64,000 nucleotides of DNA, from the NCBI GenBank assembly GCA_946482325.1, contig CAMLRA010000005.1, forward strand, positions 10,493 to 74,492. Reading direction: 5' to 3'. Under the pieces are notes generated by a model. That model worked only from the letters and a program-made list of their open reading frames with translations. It made no database searches and was not told where the DNA came from. How positions within the stretch are numbered: position 1 is the stretch's first letter; each line of letters starts with the position of its first letter. Shown here one piece after another: positions 16,403-29,491 of the stretch. The position numbers and the translations under genes are program-made. The DNA is from an uncultured Chromatiaceae bacterium. Lineage in GTDB: Bacteria; Pseudomonadota; Gammaproteobacteria; Enterobacterales; Alteromonadaceae.

Positions 16403-17796
16403 CCCTCTCACAAGCATCGGAACAGCCACATCACCCCTTGTCGTTGCAGCAACCGCAACTGCTGGTGGTGGAAGATGACCACAGTCAGCGCCAGCTGGTC
16501 ACTGAGTTATTGCAGGCCGAGGGCTATCGTGTCTGCAATGCAGACAGCGTACCGGCAGCTATTTTGCAATTGCAGCAACAACCGGACATTGCGCTGGTAT
16601 TCAGCGACTGGAAACTCGGCAGCCTCAGCGGCTTAGAACTGCTGGATTATTGCAAAACACATTATCCAACCGCAGGTTTTGTCATTGCCACCGCTTATGG
16701 CTCCGTCAGCCATGCGGTGGAGGCCATTCAAGCCGGCGCCGACGACTATCTGGCCAAACCCTTTAAGCGACAGGAATTGTTGCTGGCGGTGCGTAAAGGC
16801 CTACGCGCCCGCAGCCTGCGTAAGCAGAACCAGCAGCTGACGGCGGCCCTGAGTGAACAGCAGCAGCTGGTCGATATCATCGGCCATGCACCTTGTATGC
16901 AACAGCTGTTTCAGCGTATTCAGCGTATTTCCGGTACTGATGTCACTGTACTGATCAGCGGCGAAAGTGGCACTGGTAAAGAGCTGGCGGCGCGCGCACT
17001 GCATCAGTTATCGCCACGCCGGCAAGGGCCTTTTATCGCACTGAACTGTGGCGCTATACCGGAAAGTCTGGCCGAAGCCGAATTATTTGGTGCCGAAAAA
17101 GGTGCTTTTACCGGTGCCCATGCAGCGAAGGCCGGCAAGTTCGAAGCGGCAGAGAACGGCACATTATTTCTCGATGAGATCGCCGAGTTACCACTGAGCC
17201 TGCAAGCGAAATTATTGCGGCTGTTGCAACAGGGCACAGTGACTCGGTTAGGCAGTCACCAGGAAATAAAACTGAATGTGCGCATTATTGCCGCCAGTCA
17301 TCAGGATTTGGCCGTGGCAGTGCGCGAAGGCCGTTTTCGCGAAGATTTGTTTTACCGGTTGAATGTAGTCCCGTTACATATGCCGGCACTGCGGGAACGT
17401 AGCGAAGATATTCCGCGCTTGCTGGAGCATTTTCTGCAATTACACCAACAGCGTTATCAGCAGCAGGCGCCAAACTTAAGTAAACAGGCGCTCAAACAAT
17501 TACTTAGCTACCGTTGGCCCGGCAACGTACGCGAACTGGCCAACAGGATTGAGCGTTATGTACTGCTACAGGACGAACAGGAGCTGCTGGCGGGGTTGCA
17601 GCCAGATGCCGGGCCGTCTCCGACCAGCGGCTTTGTGCTGCCACCGGAAGGCATGGCCTTTGAAGCATTGGAGAAAAGTTGCCTGCAGCAAGCGCTGCAG
17701 CGTTGTGACGGCAATAAAGCACAAGCAGCACGAATGCTGCAGTTACCCTACAAGGCGTTTTTATACCGGCTGGAAAAGTTTGGCTTAGCTGGCTGA
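16399..17796 (+). CDS. Sigma-54-dependent response regulator, NtrC family
   Basis: 465 residues from ATG 16399. Receiver domain with acidic pocket E25/D26/D27, phosphoacceptor D70 and K120. AAA+ domain with Walker A GESGTGKE (188-195) and an intact GAFTGA loop (235-240), which contacts sigma-54. A Fis-type helix-turn-helix (NKAQAARMLQLPYKAFLYRLEK) ends the protein. It activates sigma-54 promoters when phosphorylated by the cognate kinase. The sigma-54 promoter ahead of its own operon suggests positive autoregulation. The last 12 bp overlap the convergent VanZ-like gene. Confidence 0.95.
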   Translation: MTLSQASEQPHHPLSLQQPQLLVVEDDHSQRQLVTELLQAEGYRVCNADSVPAAILQLQQQPDIALVFSDWKLGSLSGLELLDYCKTHYPTAGFVIATAYGSVSHAVEAIQAGADDYLAKPFKRQELLLAVRKGLRARSLRKQNQQLTAALSEQQQLVDIIGHAPCMQQLFQRIQRISGTDVTVLISGESGTGKELAARALHQLSPRRQGPFIALNCGAIPESLAEAELFGAEKGAFTGAHAAKAGKFEAAENGTLFLDEIAELPLSLQAKLLRLLQQGTVTRLGSHQEIKLNVRIIAASHQDLAVAVREGRFREDLFYRLNVVPLHMPALRERSEDIPRLLEHFLQLHQQRYQQQAPNLSKQALKQLLSYRWPGNVRELANRIERYVLLQDEQELLAGLQPDAGPSPTSGFVLPPEGMAFEALEKSCLQQALQRCDGNKAQAARMLQLPYKAFLYRLEKFGLAG

Positions 17797-18216
17797 AGGT
17801 TCGTCGTCACGCTGCGGCGGCAGTAAAGCAGCGCGACGACGATAGCGGGCGCGCAGATGATAAAACCCGCTGGTCAGCAAGGTTGCCAGCGTGACGCCAA
17901 GTAAGTCAGCCAAAATATCCAGTAGCTCAAAACTACGTGACGGGAATAACAACTGACTGCCTTCTTCCAACAAAGCGAAACCCAATGTCAGCACCACGCC
18001 GAGATAAAGCCGCAGCGGCCCAAAAGCCACTTGCCGCGCTTTGGTGGCAAAGTTTAGCAAAAGTGCCAGGGCACCAAATAACAGCAGATGGCCCATTTTA
18101 TCGCCATAAGGCGTTGCAGCAGCCAGCTGTAGAAAATAGTTTGGAGCACCGGAATCCGCCGCAACAATGACCCAAATCAGAAAACTAAAAAAAGCGAACG
18201 CCGGTAACCAACGCAT
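17785..18216 (-). CDS. VanZ-like integral membrane protein
   Basis: 143 residues with four hydrophobic segments, including the EEGSQLLFPSRSFELLDILADLLGV signature of VanZ-like proteins. The start is MRWLPAF, with AGGGG 6 nt upstream, five codons inside the longest frame. VanZ relatives are associated with teicoplanin resistance in some Gram-positives but most are of unknown role. The 3' end overlaps the convergent response regulator gene. Confidence 0.8.
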   Translation of the reverse strand: MRWLPAFAFFSFLIWVIVAADSGAPNYFLQLAAATPYGDKMGHLLLFGALALLLNFATKARQVAFGPLRLYLGVVLTLGFALLEEGSQLLFPSRSFELLDILADLLGVTLATLLTSGFYHLRARYRRRAALLPPQRDDEPSAS

Positions 18217-18347
18217 ATATTCCCCTGTCATCCCGCTTCAATGCGCAATGGTCACAATAAAAACGATTTATTTTTGCATCCGGCCTAAACTTTTTTTCGT
18301 ACAAAAACGACCAAAGTTCAGATTCAACGTCAACAAGGATATCCATC

Positions 18348-18560
18348 ATGGCCCAAAGTTCTGTCCAATCAGATCTTATCCAGTCCCCCGGCTGGCGTCA
18401 GGCCGGCCAGGTTTTTCTGCTGTTTATGCTGGCGATGCTGTTTGCCAATGCCCTGTTGCTATTACTTGAAAGCAAACTTGGTCTTTATAGTTACTTCGCC
18501 GCACCACAACTGCAGCTGCTAACACAGCCTATTCAGTGGTTTTGTCAGATCCTGACTTAA
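18348..18560 (+). CDS. Small membrane protein, hypothetical
   Basis: 70 residues with one strong hydrophobic segment (VFLLFMLAMLFANALLLLLE) and a second weaker one. AAGGA lies 8 nt before the ATG. Its end overlaps the convergent TraB/GumN-like gene by 32 bp. No family recognised. Confidence 0.5.
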   Translation: MAQSSVQSDLIQSPGWRQAGQVFLLFMLAMLFANALLLLLESKLGLYSYFAAPQLQLLTQPIQWFCQILT

Positions 18561-19413
18561 CAGGTTCCACTTGATAGCCGGCTTGTTGCAATCGCGCTAC
18601 CAAACCGTCAGTACCGGCTAAATGGCCCAATCCCACCAACACGAACTCTTGTTCTTTGTTGCCAAACAGAGCCTGAATTTGCGGTAACCAGGCCTGATTA
18701 CGGGCCACAAACATCTGCTGATAGGTCTGCGCATCGGCAGTTTTCACCGGAGCCAACACCAGCTGCTCCACCGTCGCCAAATCGCCGCTGCGCCAGGCGC
18801 TGAGTACTTTGGCCATCATTTCTGCAGTTTCACTGACATCACTCAGAGCATGTTGTAAAAACAGATCTTCGCGCCCCTCGCCTAAACCAGCCAATAATGT
18901 CAGCTGAAATTCAATCGGTTCCAGATATTTCAGCGTTTTCTTCTGCTGCTGGGCCAAAGTCAGATAATGCTGATCAACACCGGGTGAAGTGAATTGATGT
19001 TGCTGCAGTTCCAATAGTGTCAGCTGAGTTACCAGCATGCCTGGTTTAAATTGTTCAACCTGCGGTAAGCTCAACCGGTGCCGTTGCAGGATATCGAGCA
19101 ACTGCTGGCGGGTTTTAGCCGCCAACTTACTGCTCAGCGTGGTACCGGCCGGATACATCAGCTGTTGTTGCAACGAAGCGGCACGGGTCTGGTCCTGCAT
19201 TGGCGCCAAATCCGTTTCCAGTACCAGTACGTCACTGTGTTGAAAAGCCGCATCAAATTCCACTGGTAACGGATATTGCCCCGGCGGCAGCATGTGCACA
19301 GTGCCGCCAAGAAACAGTTGATCAGCGCCTTTACTGACCCGCCATACCGCGCTATCGGCCTGTGCAAGCGTGCTGATCAGCAACAAAATGACGCTACATA
19401 TCCATGCCTGCAT
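18529..19413 (-). CDS. TraB/GumN family protein
   Basis: 294 residues with an N-terminal signal peptide ending near AQA. Two hallmark motifs of the family are present: FLGGTVHMLP near residue 35 and VLVGLGHLAGTDGLV near residue 260. These histidine/glutamate motifs resemble the Tiki metalloprotease fold, so a periplasmic metallopeptidase role is possible but unproven in bacteria. AAGGA precedes the start. Confidence 0.88.
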   Translation of the reverse strand: MQAWICSVILLLISTLAQADSAVWRVSKGADQLFLGGTVHMLPPGQYPLPVEFDAAFQHSDVLVLETDLAPMQDQTRAASLQQQLMYPAGTTLSSKLAAKTRQQLLDILQRHRLSLPQVEQFKPGMLVTQLTLLELQQHQFTSPGVDQHYLTLAQQQKKTLKYLEPIEFQLTLLAGLGEGREDLFLQHALSDVSETAEMMAKVLSAWRSGDLATVEQLVLAPVKTADAQTYQQMFVARNQAWLPQIQALFGNKEQEFVLVGLGHLAGTDGLVARLQQAGYQVEPVKSGSDKTTE

Positions 19414-19440
19414 CGTTGATTTCCTTGTTATTTCTGACAG

Positions 19441-19465
19441 AAAAGGCCGGTGATACCGGCCTTTT
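19441..19465. terminator. Terminator after glmU
   Basis: AAAAGGCCGGT-GAT-ACCGGCCTTTT is a perfect 11-bp hairpin just after the glmU stop, with flanking A and T tracts so that it can act on either strand. Confidence 0.9.
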
Positions 19466-19467
19466 GT

Positions 19468-20832
19468 TTATTTCTTTATTTTTTGCGGTCGTTGCCAGCC
19501 ACTGATGTGGCGCTGTTTAGTTCGCGCCACCACCAGCTCATCGGCGGCCACATCATGCGTCACCACAGAACCGGCACCGACAGTGCTGTTTTTACCCAGC
19601 GTCAGCGGGGCTACCAAGGAACTGTTGGAGCCAACAAAAACGCCGTCTTCAATGGTGGTCTGGAACTTGTTGGCACCGTCATAGTTACAGGTGATAGTGC
19701 CGGCACCGACGTTTACTTTGCTGCCGATCACCGCATCGCCTAAATAAGTCAGGTGGTTGGCTTTGGACCCTTTGCCGAGCTGAGTTTTTTTCAGCTCCAC
19801 AAAGTTACCGACATGACTGTCGTCCGCCAGCACTGAGTCGGGGCGAATGCGGGCAAAAGGCCCGACCGAACAATCTGCACCAATAGTCGATGCTTCAACC
19901 ATGGTATTGGCTTTGATTTCAGTGTTATCGCCAATAGTGCAATCTTTCAGAACACAGTTGGCGCCAATCACCACGCCATTGCCCAATACTACTTTGCCCT
20001 CAAAAATGACGTTGATATCGATCATCACGTCCGAACCAACACTCACTTCGCCACGTACATCAATCCGCGCCGGATCGCGTAAGTTTGCGCCGTTCAGCAT
20101 CAGCTCTTCGGCTTTGCGGGCCTGATAAGCGCGTTCCAGCTGGGCCAGCTGCACACGGTTGTTGGCGCCTTCAGTTTCAATCGGATTGGCAGGGTGCGCC
20201 GTGGCGATATCGACGCCGTCGGCATGCGCCATCGCAATGATATCAGTTAAATAAAATTCGCCCTGGGCGTTATTGTTTTGTAGTTTACCCAGCCAGTGTT
20301 TCAGCTGCTTGCCCGGTACTGCCATGATGCCGCTATTCACTTCGGTGATTTTCAGCTGCTCAGCATTGGCATCTTTTTGCTCGACAATCCCGACCACTTT
20401 ACCGTTTTGCCGTACCATCCGGCCATAACCGGTAGGGTTTTGCAGGTGGACCGTCAGCACGGCCAGACCGTTTTCGCTGCGCGCCGCCAACAGTTGTTGC
20501 AGGGTTTCTAAGCGGGTCAGTGGCACATCGCCATATAACACCAACACAACGTCGTCATCAGCGACCTGTGGCAACGCCTGTTGCACCGCATGGCCGGTAC
20601 CCAGTTGCTCGGCCTGCAGTACCCAGTTCAGCGGCTGTTCGCCTAATCCGGCTTTCAGCTGCTCAGCACCATAGCCATACACCAGGTTAATTTGTGCTGC
20701 ATTCAGCTGACGCGCGGTGTCGATCACGTGCTGCACCATCGGCCGCTCAGCGACTTTGTGCAACACTTTTGGTAAAGCTGATTTCATCCGGGTGCCTTTG
20801 CCGGCTGCCAGGATCACGACGTTTAATGCCAT
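19468..20832 (-). CDS. glmU: Bifunctional UDP-GlcNAc pyrophosphorylase/glucosamine-1-P acetyltransferase
   Basis: 454 residues from [13 protein letters not shown], matching the usual length of about 456. The N-terminal uridyltransferase has LAAGKGTRM; the C-terminal left-handed beta-helix acetyltransferase shows hexapeptide repeats and [14 protein letters not shown]. It makes UDP-GlcNAc for peptidoglycan and LPS. In E. coli and many relatives glmU follows atpC; here one hypothetical gene lies between. An upstream in-frame ATG at 20865 is less likely. Confidence 0.97.
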   Translation of the reverse strand: MALNVVILAAGKGTRMKSALPKVLHKVAERPMVQHVIDTARQLNAAQINLVYGYGAEQLKAGLGEQPLNWVLQAEQLGTGHAVQQALPQVADDDVVLVLYGDVPLTRLETLQQLLAARSENGLAVLTVHLQNPTGYGRMVRQNGKVVGIVEQKDANAEQLKITEVNSGIMAVPGKQLKHWLGKLQNNNAQGEFYLTDIIAMAHADGVDIATAHPANPIETEGANNRVQLAQLERAYQARKAEELMLNGANLRDPARIDVRGEVSVGSDVMIDINVIFEGKVVLGNGVVIGANCVLKDCTIGDNTEIKANTMVEASTIGADCSVGPFARIRPDSVLADDSHVGNFVELKKTQLGKGSKANHLTYLGDAVIGSKVNVGAGTITCNYDGANKFQTTIEDGVFVGSNSSLVAPLTLGKNSTVGAGSVVTHDVAADELVVARTKQRHISGWQRPQKIKK

Positions 20833-20904
20833 CTGAGCCAATCCTTTTAATAGTGATGTCGCCATTCTAACTGAACAGCACTGAAATTACAGGGGCCGGT
20901 GTTG

Positions 20905-20928
20905 GGTGCTGTTAAACGAAACAGCACC
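20905..20928. terminator. Hairpin after the hypothetical membrane-anchored gene
   Basis: GGTGCTGTT and AACAGCACC pair over 9 bp with a 6-nt loop, just past the stop of the leftward gene. There is no U-run, so terminator function is uncertain. Confidence 0.4.
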
Positions 20929-20932
20929 GCAG

Positions 20933-21445
20933 CTATTCACCCCGCCAGGATGCGACAAACTCTTCTCCGTACAGGGATTTGTAGTGCAAAGTGATTTTCA
21001 GGGTTTTTAGCAGTGTATCGAACTGCGCTGGGGTTAATGTGCAGGATTCATCTGCAGCACGGATCACCATTTGGCGGTCGCCAACCTTGTAAAATCGTGC
21101 CACGTTACCGGCGCCAAAACACAGCTTGGAGTTATCAATACCCAGCGCCGGCCAGATGCCGTGAGCACTGTCCGGCTTTTTACCCGCGACTTCAAAGTCC
21201 ACCTGCGTCACTTCAGCCGGTCCAAGGCCATTGTTATTGACCAACAATACAAAGGCGGTTCGGCCCTCAGCGGCCGGATCCATATTGGCTTCAAATTCGA
21301 GGTAAGGCCGCAGCGACAATTTGTTATGTTGCTGGAACGAATACCCCTGCCACACTGACGTAATCAGCGCACATAAAGCCATGATGACTGTGCTGATCGC
21401 CGTCCATTTTTCCCAATGAATAGTCTTTGTGTTGTCTTGGTCCAT
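20933..21445 (-). CDS. Membrane-anchored hypothetical protein
   Basis: 170 residues: a short cytoplasmic start, one membrane helix (ISTVIMALCALITSVWQGY, about 17-35) and a beta-rich domain (YLEFEANMDPAAEGRTAFVLLVNNNGLGPAEVTQVDFEV) that looks like an immunoglobulin-like fold. No family assigned. It lies between atpC and glmU, where many relatives have nothing, so it is probably an insertion in this lineage. The ribosome-binding site is weak. Confidence 0.65.
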   Translation of the reverse strand: MDQDNTKTIHWEKWTAISTVIMALCALITSVWQGYSFQQHNKLSLRPYLEFEANMDPAAEGRTAFVLLVNNNGLGPAEVTQVDFEVAGKKPDSAHGIWPALGIDNSKLCFGAGNVARFYKVGDRQMVIRAADESCTLTPAQFDTLLKTLKITLHYKSLYGEEFVASWRGE

Positions 21446-21536
21446 CTATCGACCCGCTTGTTTAGTATCAGGAGAACGGTCGTGTTTCCTGCCACCGCAT
21501 GTTGTTGGATAACTCAGATTAACATAGATAAATGGC

Positions 21537-21566
21537 AAAAAAAAAAGCCACCCGCAGGTGGCTTTT
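21537..21566 (-). terminator. Terminator of the atp operon
   Basis: AGCCACC and GGTGGCT pair with a 4-nt loop 15 bp after the atpC stop. A ten-base A-run on the plus strand is the U-run of the leftward transcript. Confidence 0.9.
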
Positions 21567-21581
21567 GTAACAAGAAACAAC

Positions 21582-21998
21582 TTACTTTTTGCGCATTTTC
21601 TGGATCAGACGCAACTGGGCAATCGCCTCGGCCAACTGGGCCGCAGCTTCTGCATAGTTGAAGTCAGCGCCGGCATGTTGCATTGCTTCTTCGGCTTTTT
21701 TCTGAGCCGCCAATGCTGCCTGCTCGTCCAGGTCTTCTGCACGGATCGCCACATCGGCCAGCACTGTCACTGTATGCGGCTGTACCTCAAGTACACCACC
21801 CGCCACATAAATCAGATGCTCTTCACCGAACTGTTTTACGATCCGTACCATGCCTGGCTTGATGCCTGTCAGCAGTGGAATGTGGCCGGGTAAAATACCC
21901 AGCTCACCTTCGCTACCAGTAACCTGAATGGACTCAACAAGGCCGGAGAAGATACGCTCTTCAGCACTTACCACGTCCAACTGTACTGTCATCGCCAT
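21582..21998 (-). CDS. atpC: ATP synthase epsilon subunit
   Basis: 138 residues with the N-terminal beta-sandwich ([19 protein letters not shown]) and two C-terminal helices. It is the regulatory central-stalk subunit of F1, inhibiting ATP hydrolysis. AGGAG lies 6 nt before the MAMTVQLD start. Last gene of the operon, 23 nt after atpD. Confidence 0.97.
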   Translation of the reverse strand: MAMTVQLDVVSAEERIFSGLVESIQVTGSEGELGILPGHIPLLTGIKPGMVRIVKQFGEEHLIYVAGGVLEVQPHTVTVLADVAIRAEDLDEQAALAAQKKAEEAMQHAGADFNYAEAAAQLAEAIAQLRLIQKMRKK

Positions 21999-22021
21999 TT
22001 CGCTCTCCTAAAGCTGTAAAA

Positions 22022-23425
<1,404 letters not shown>

Positions 23426-23445
23426 TCAAACCTGTTAACCAAGCA

Positions 23446-24306
23446 TTAAACAGCTGCAGCACCGCCGACGATTTCGCTCAGTTCCTGCGTAATGGCTGCC
23501 TGTCGTGCCTTGTTGTAAACCAGTTTCAGTTCGTCCATCAGGCTGCCGGCGTTGTCGGTAGCGGCTTTCATTGCCACCATCCGCGCTGCCTGCTCGCTCG
23601 CTGCGTTTTCTACAACGCCCTGATAGACCTGAGACTCAATGAAACGATCCAGTAATTTATCCAGGATAACCTTCGGATCTGGTTCGTAAATGTAGTCCCA
23701 GCTGTGTTTTCTGGCTGAAAGCTCTGCTTTTGGCAAAGGTAAGAGTTGCTCGATCACTGGTTCTTGTTTCATGGTGTTCACAAACTTGTTGTAAACCACA
23801 TATAAACGGTCAATCTTGCCTTCTGAATATGCATTCAGCATGACCCGGACCGAACCAATGACATCAGCCAAACGTGGGTTATCGCCTGAACCCGATTGCT
23901 GCGCCAGCACTTTGCCACCGAAGCGTTTGAAGAAAGCCGTTGCTTTGTTACCGATCACGGCAAACTCCGCTTTAACGCCTTTGTCCTTCCACGCTTTGAG
24001 GTCTTGTGATACACGCTTAAATTCGTTGGTATTCAGGCCGCCGCAAAGACCACGGTCTGTAGATATCACAATGTAACCGACGGTTTTCACGTCACGTTCA
24101 GTTAAGAACGGATGACGGTATTCGATGGTGCCATTGGCGATATTACCGATCACTTTGCGCATAGCTTCAGCGTATGGACGACTGTGGGCAACCCGCTCCT
24201 GCGCTCTGCGCATTTTGCTGACTGCCACTTTTTCCATAGCGCTGGTGATCTTACGAGTATTGTTAATACTCCCGATCTTACTTTTTATCTCTTTTGCGCC
24301 GGCCAT
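23446..24306 (-). CDS. atpG: ATP synthase gamma subunit
   Basis: 286 residues. Starts [32 protein letters not shown], ends with the coiled-coil helix [32 protein letters not shown] (shown here only as a description of its Ala/Leu pattern). It is the rotating central shaft linking F1 to the c-ring. GGAG lies 7 nt upstream. Confidence 0.98.
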   Translation of the reverse strand: MAGAKEIKSKIGSINNTRKITSAMEKVAVSKMRRAQERVAHSRPYAEAMRKVIGNIANGTIEYRHPFLTERDVKTVGYIVISTDRGLCGGLNTNEFKRVSQDLKAWKDKGVKAEFAVIGNKATAFFKRFGGKVLAQQSGSGDNPRLADVIGSVRVMLNAYSEGKIDRLYVVYNKFVNTMKQEPVIEQLLPLPKAELSARKHSWDYIYEPDPKVILDKLLDRFIESQVYQGVVENAASEQAARMVAMKAATDNAGSLMDELKLVYNKARQAAITQELSEIVGGAAAV

Positions 24307-24361
24307 GACTAATCTCCGAAAATTTCAACGAACCGGGTGATGTTGCCACCACCCGAATTGG

Positions 24362-25903
24362 TTACCAGGTCTGAGTCGCTTTAAACTTCTCAATCGCGCC
24401 TTTGATGGTCGCTTCGATCTGGTCGTTGTAGTTACCGGTTTTGTTCAGATCAGCCATGAACGCGCCGTGCTCTGCGTGCATATAAGCCAGCAGGGCCGCT
24501 TCGAAGTCCAGGATCTTGGCAACTTCGACGTCTTTCATGAAACCTTTTTCGATGGCAAAAATGGAAACACCCATATCAGCCACGCCCATTGGCGCGTACT
24601 GCAGCTGTTTCATCAGCTCTGTTACTTTCTGACCGTGGTCCAGCTGCGCACGGGTCGCATCGTCCAGGTCTGAAGCGAACTGCGCGAACGCAGCCAGTTC
24701 TGAGTATTGTGCCAACGCCAGACGGATACCACCGCCGAGCTTTTTGATGATCTTGGTCTGAGCAGCACCACCAACCCGCGATACCGAAATACCAGCGTTA
24801 ACGGCTGGACGGATACCGGCGTTGAACAGGCCTGATTCCAGGAAGATCTGACCGTCAGTGATTGAAATCACGTTGGTCGGAACGAATGCTGATACGTCAC
24901 CAGCCTGGGTTTCAATGATTGGCAGGGCAGTCAGAGAACCGGTTTTGCCTTTCACTTCGCCATTGGTCAGACGCTCTACATAGTGTTCGTTGACGCGTGA
25001 TGCACGCTCCAGCAGACGGCTGTGCAGATAGAATACGTCGCCTGGGTAAGCTTCACGTCCTGGTGGACGGCGCAGCAGCAGGGAGATTTGACGGTAAGCA
25101 ACGGCCTGTTTTGACAGGTCATCGTATACGATCAGCGCATCTTCACCGCGGTCACGGAAGTATTCACCCATGGTACAGCCAGAGTATGGCGCCAGGAACT
25201 GCAGTGCAGCTGCTTCAGAAGCAGAAGCCACTACCACGATAGTGTGGGCGAGGGCATTGTGCTCTTCCAGCTTACGTACCACGTTAGCGATGGTCGAAGC
25301 TTTCTGACCCACGCAAACGTAAATACATTTCACACCAGTGGTTTTCTGGTTGATGATGGCGTCGATGGCCAGTGCTGTTTTACCAGTCTGACGGTCACCG
25401 ATGATCAGCTCACGCTGACCACGACCGATTGGGATCATCGCGTCGACTGACTTGTAGCCAGTTTGCAGCGGCTGATCAACCGATTGACGGTCGATAACGC
25501 CTGGTGCGATTTTTTCTACCGGTGCGAAACCAGCAGCATCCACCGGGCCTTTACCATCGATTGGTTCACCCAGAGTGTTTACCACACGACCTAACAGACC
25601 AGGACCCACCGGAACTTCCAGGATACGGCCAGTGGCTTTTACTTTGATACCTTCGCGCAGGTCCGCATATGGACCCATCACTACAGCACCAACTGAGCTG
25701 CGCTCTAAGTTCAGTGCGATAGCGTAACGGTTACCAGGAAGCTCGATCATCTCACCCTGCATACAGTCAGCCAGACCGTTGATGCGGATGATACCGTCTG
25801 TTACAGAGACGATAGTACCTTCGTTGCGAGCTTCACTGACAACTTCAAACTGAGCAATACGTTGTTTGATCAGTTCAGAGATTTCAGTGGAATTCAGTTG
25901 CAT
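24362..25903 (-). CDS. atpA: ATP synthase alpha subunit
   Basis: 513 residues with P-loop GDRQTGKT and the non-catalytic nucleotide site. It alternates with beta in the F1 hexamer. Length and motifs match E. coli AtpA. GGGGA lies 7 nt before the ATG; 55-nt spacer before atpG. Confidence 0.99.
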   Translation of the reverse strand: MQLNSTEISELIKQRIAQFEVVSEARNEGTIVSVTDGIIRINGLADCMQGEMIELPGNRYAIALNLERSSVGAVVMGPYADLREGIKVKATGRILEVPVGPGLLGRVVNTLGEPIDGKGPVDAAGFAPVEKIAPGVIDRQSVDQPLQTGYKSVDAMIPIGRGQRELIIGDRQTGKTALAIDAIINQKTTGVKCIYVCVGQKASTIANVVRKLEEHNALAHTIVVVASASEAAALQFLAPYSGCTMGEYFRDRGEDALIVYDDLSKQAVAYRQISLLLRRPPGREAYPGDVFYLHSRLLERASRVNEHYVERLTNGEVKGKTGSLTALPIIETQAGDVSAFVPTNVISITDGQIFLESGLFNAGIRPAVNAGISVSRVGGAAQTKIIKKLGGGIRLALAQYSELAAFAQFASDLDDATRAQLDHGQKVTELMKQLQYAPMGVADMGVSIFAIEKGFMKDVEVAKILDFEAALLAYMHAEHGAFMADLNKTGNYNDQIEATIKGAIEKFKATQTW

Positions 25904-25917
25904 GCTCTAATCCCCAA

Positions 25918-26451
25918 TTATGACTGCAGCGCAGTGGCTAAACGGTCTAATTTACCGCGAACTGAGCCATCAATAACCATATCACCGGCTTTGATTAACA
26001 TACCCCCGACAACCGCCGGGTCTACGCTACAGTTCAACTTAACTTTGCGGGCTAAACGCTGTGATAACGCCGCGATCAGTTTGTCCTGCTGAGCAGAGCT
26101 CAGTACAGTTGCAGAAACCACATCAACAGTGGCTTCTTTTTCGTACTCAGCTTTTAACACCAGATAACCGTCTAACACGGCAGGTAATGCCGCCAGACGC
26201 TGGTTCTCTGCCATGACCTTAATAAGGTTCTGACCGTGGCTATTCAGCTGTTCACCACAAACCTGGATAAAAAAGGCTGCCTGTGCGTCGGCAGCACTGT
26301 TGCTTTGCAGGCGCTCGGCGACCACTGGATTTTTCACGACTTCAGCAGCGAAAAACAGCATATCAGCCCAGGCCGCCAAAGCGTTTTGTTCGACAGCAAA
26401 GTCAAACGCCGCTTTGGCATAAGGACGAGCGACATTCGTCAGTTCAGACAT
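25918..26451 (-). CDS. atpH: ATP synthase delta subunit
   Basis: 177 residues, with the helical N-domain (ARPYAKAAFDFA) and C-terminal VDPAVVGGMLIKAGDMVIDGSVRGKL signature (quoted in part). It joins F1 to the b-subunit stator. AGAGGAAG precedes the start. Confidence 0.97.
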   Translation of the reverse strand: MSELTNVARPYAKAAFDFAVEQNALAAWADMLFFAAEVVKNPVVAERLQSNSAADAQAAFFIQVCGEQLNSHGQNLIKVMAENQRLAALPAVLDGYLVLKAEYEKEATVDVVSATVLSSAQQDKLIAALSQRLARKVKLNCSVDPAVVGGMLIKAGDMVIDGSVRGKLDRLATALQS

Positions 26452-26463
26452 GGCTCTTCCTCT

Positions 26464-26934
26464 TTACAGTTCTGCAACCAGTTTATCCAGGATGTCGCTG
26501 TGAGCAGCTTCATCAATTGAACGTTGAAGGATCCGCTCTGCGCCGGCAACGGCGAGGGCAGCGACCTGCTTACGCAGTTCTTCTTTCGCCCGGATGCGTT
26601 CAGCTTCGACTTCAGCTTTAGCCTGAGCCAGGATTTTGTCCCGCTCTGCCTGCGCTTTGACCGCAGCTTCTTCGATGATCTGCGCTTCGCGTTTTTTCGC
26701 CTGGTCAATCACTGCAGAAGCTTGCGCTTTTGCATCGACTAGCTGTTGTTTTGCTTTCTCTTGCGCCAACCGCAGGTCTTGTTCGGCGCGATCACTCGCG
26801 GCCAGACCATCTGCGATTTTTTGCTGACGAGCTTCAATTGCGCCGATAATTGGTGGCCATACATACTTCATACAGAAGAGTACAAACACCAGGAACGCGA
26901 TTAACTCACCAATGAGAGTGGCGTTAATATTCAC
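26464..26934 (-). CDS. atpF: ATP synthase b subunit
   Basis: 156 residues: one N-terminal membrane helix ([20 protein letters not shown]) and a long charged coiled coil that forms the peripheral stator. The start codon is GTG, set by AAGGAG 8 nt upstream. Confidence 0.97.
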   Translation of the reverse strand: MNINATLIGELIAFLVFVLFCMKYVWPPIIGAIEARQQKIADGLAASDRAEQDLRLAQEKAKQQLVDAKAQASAVIDQAKKREAQIIEEAAVKAQAERDKILAQAKAEVEAERIRAKEELRKQVAALAVAGAERILQRSIDEAAHSDILDKLVAEL

Positions 26935-26983
26935 GACCGCTTCTCCTTAAATAACCTGAGTAAATGTTCTGGTTCGCGTCCAA

Positions 26984-27265
<282 letters not shown>

Positions 27266-27268
27266 TTA

Positions 27269-28455
<1,187 letters not shown>

Positions 28456-28583
28456 TGAATACCACCCGAAAATACGCAAAACAACGGGATAAAAAGCTCG
28501 CGCAAGTATACTTATCTGCCTTATTTTTGCAACCAAAAGCCGCGCCAATACTACGAATGTCGAACTTTCTGAAACCTGACCGG

Positions 28584-29471
28584 TTAATTTTCAGACTCAG
28601 ACAGGCCCAATTTATGCAAGATACCATCTAATTCCGGCAAACTGCTGTAATTGATGACTAATTCGCCTTTGCCTTTGCGGTTGTAACTAATACTGACCGG
28701 CGCACCAAAACGTTCACTCAGTTTCGATTCCAACGCGGCAACATCCGGGTCTTTAACTTTGATTTCTTTGACCGGCGCCGGCTCCAGTAAACGCCGGATC
28801 AGGCTTTCCGCTTCCCGCACCGTCAGCTGCTTCGCGGCAATAATACGGCCGGTATCCGGTTGTTGCTCAGCCGGCAAGGCCAAAATGGCGCGGGCATGGC
28901 CCATCTCGATGTCACCATGTTCCAGCAGCGTTTTGACTTCATCCGCCAGCTGATTCAACCGCAATAAATTGGTCACTGTCGCGCGTGATTTGCCAACAGC
29001 ATCAGCCACTTGCTGATGTGTCAGTTCGAATTCACTGAGCAGGCGCTGCAAGGCTACCGCTTCTTCCATCGCATTCAGATCTTCGCGCTGAATGTTCTCG
29101 ATCAGCGCAATCGCGACTGCCGCTTCGTCCGGCACGTCTTTTAAAATGCAAGGCACTTCGGCCAGCCCCGCCAGTTGTGACGCGCGCCAACGCCGTTCCC
29201 CGGCGATGATTTCATAACGGTCAGTGCCTACCGGCCGCACCACAATCGGCTGAATAACGCCCTGAGCGCGGATGGAGCTTGCCAGTTCTTCCAGCGCGTC
29301 CTGCGACATGTCCTTGCGTGGCTGATACTTGCCAGGCTGCAACCATTCAACCGGTAATTTCTGTAACTCTGTTTGACGGTTTTCAGTTTGACTTTCAGCC
29401 GGCGCGGCTGGCTTACCCGTGGTCAATAACGCATCTAAACCCCGGCCCAGACCTCTTTTTTTCAAAGACAT
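28584..29471 (-). CDS. parB: Chromosome partitioning protein ParB
   Basis: 295 residues. Starts with the ParA-contacting KKRGLGRGLDALL, has the CTPase motif GERRWRAS and a helix-turn-helix (TLHQQVADAVGKSRATVTNLLRL-like), and ends in a dimerisation domain. It binds parS and spreads; three parS-like sites are in this window. 20 nt after parA. Confidence 0.97.
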   Translation of the reverse strand: MSLKKRGLGRGLDALLTTGKPAAPAESQTENRQTELQKLPVEWLQPGKYQPRKDMSQDALEELASSIRAQGVIQPIVVRPVGTDRYEIIAGERRWRASQLAGLAEVPCILKDVPDEAAVAIALIENIQREDLNAMEEAVALQRLLSEFELTHQQVADAVGKSRATVTNLLRLNQLADEVKTLLEHGDIEMGHARAILALPAEQQPDTGRIIAAKQLTVREAESLIRRLLEPAPVKEIKVKDPDVAALESKLSERFGAPVSISYNRKGKGELVINYSSLPELDGILHKLGLSESEN

Positions 29472-29491
29472 TCGCAGCTTATTCCTTCACG

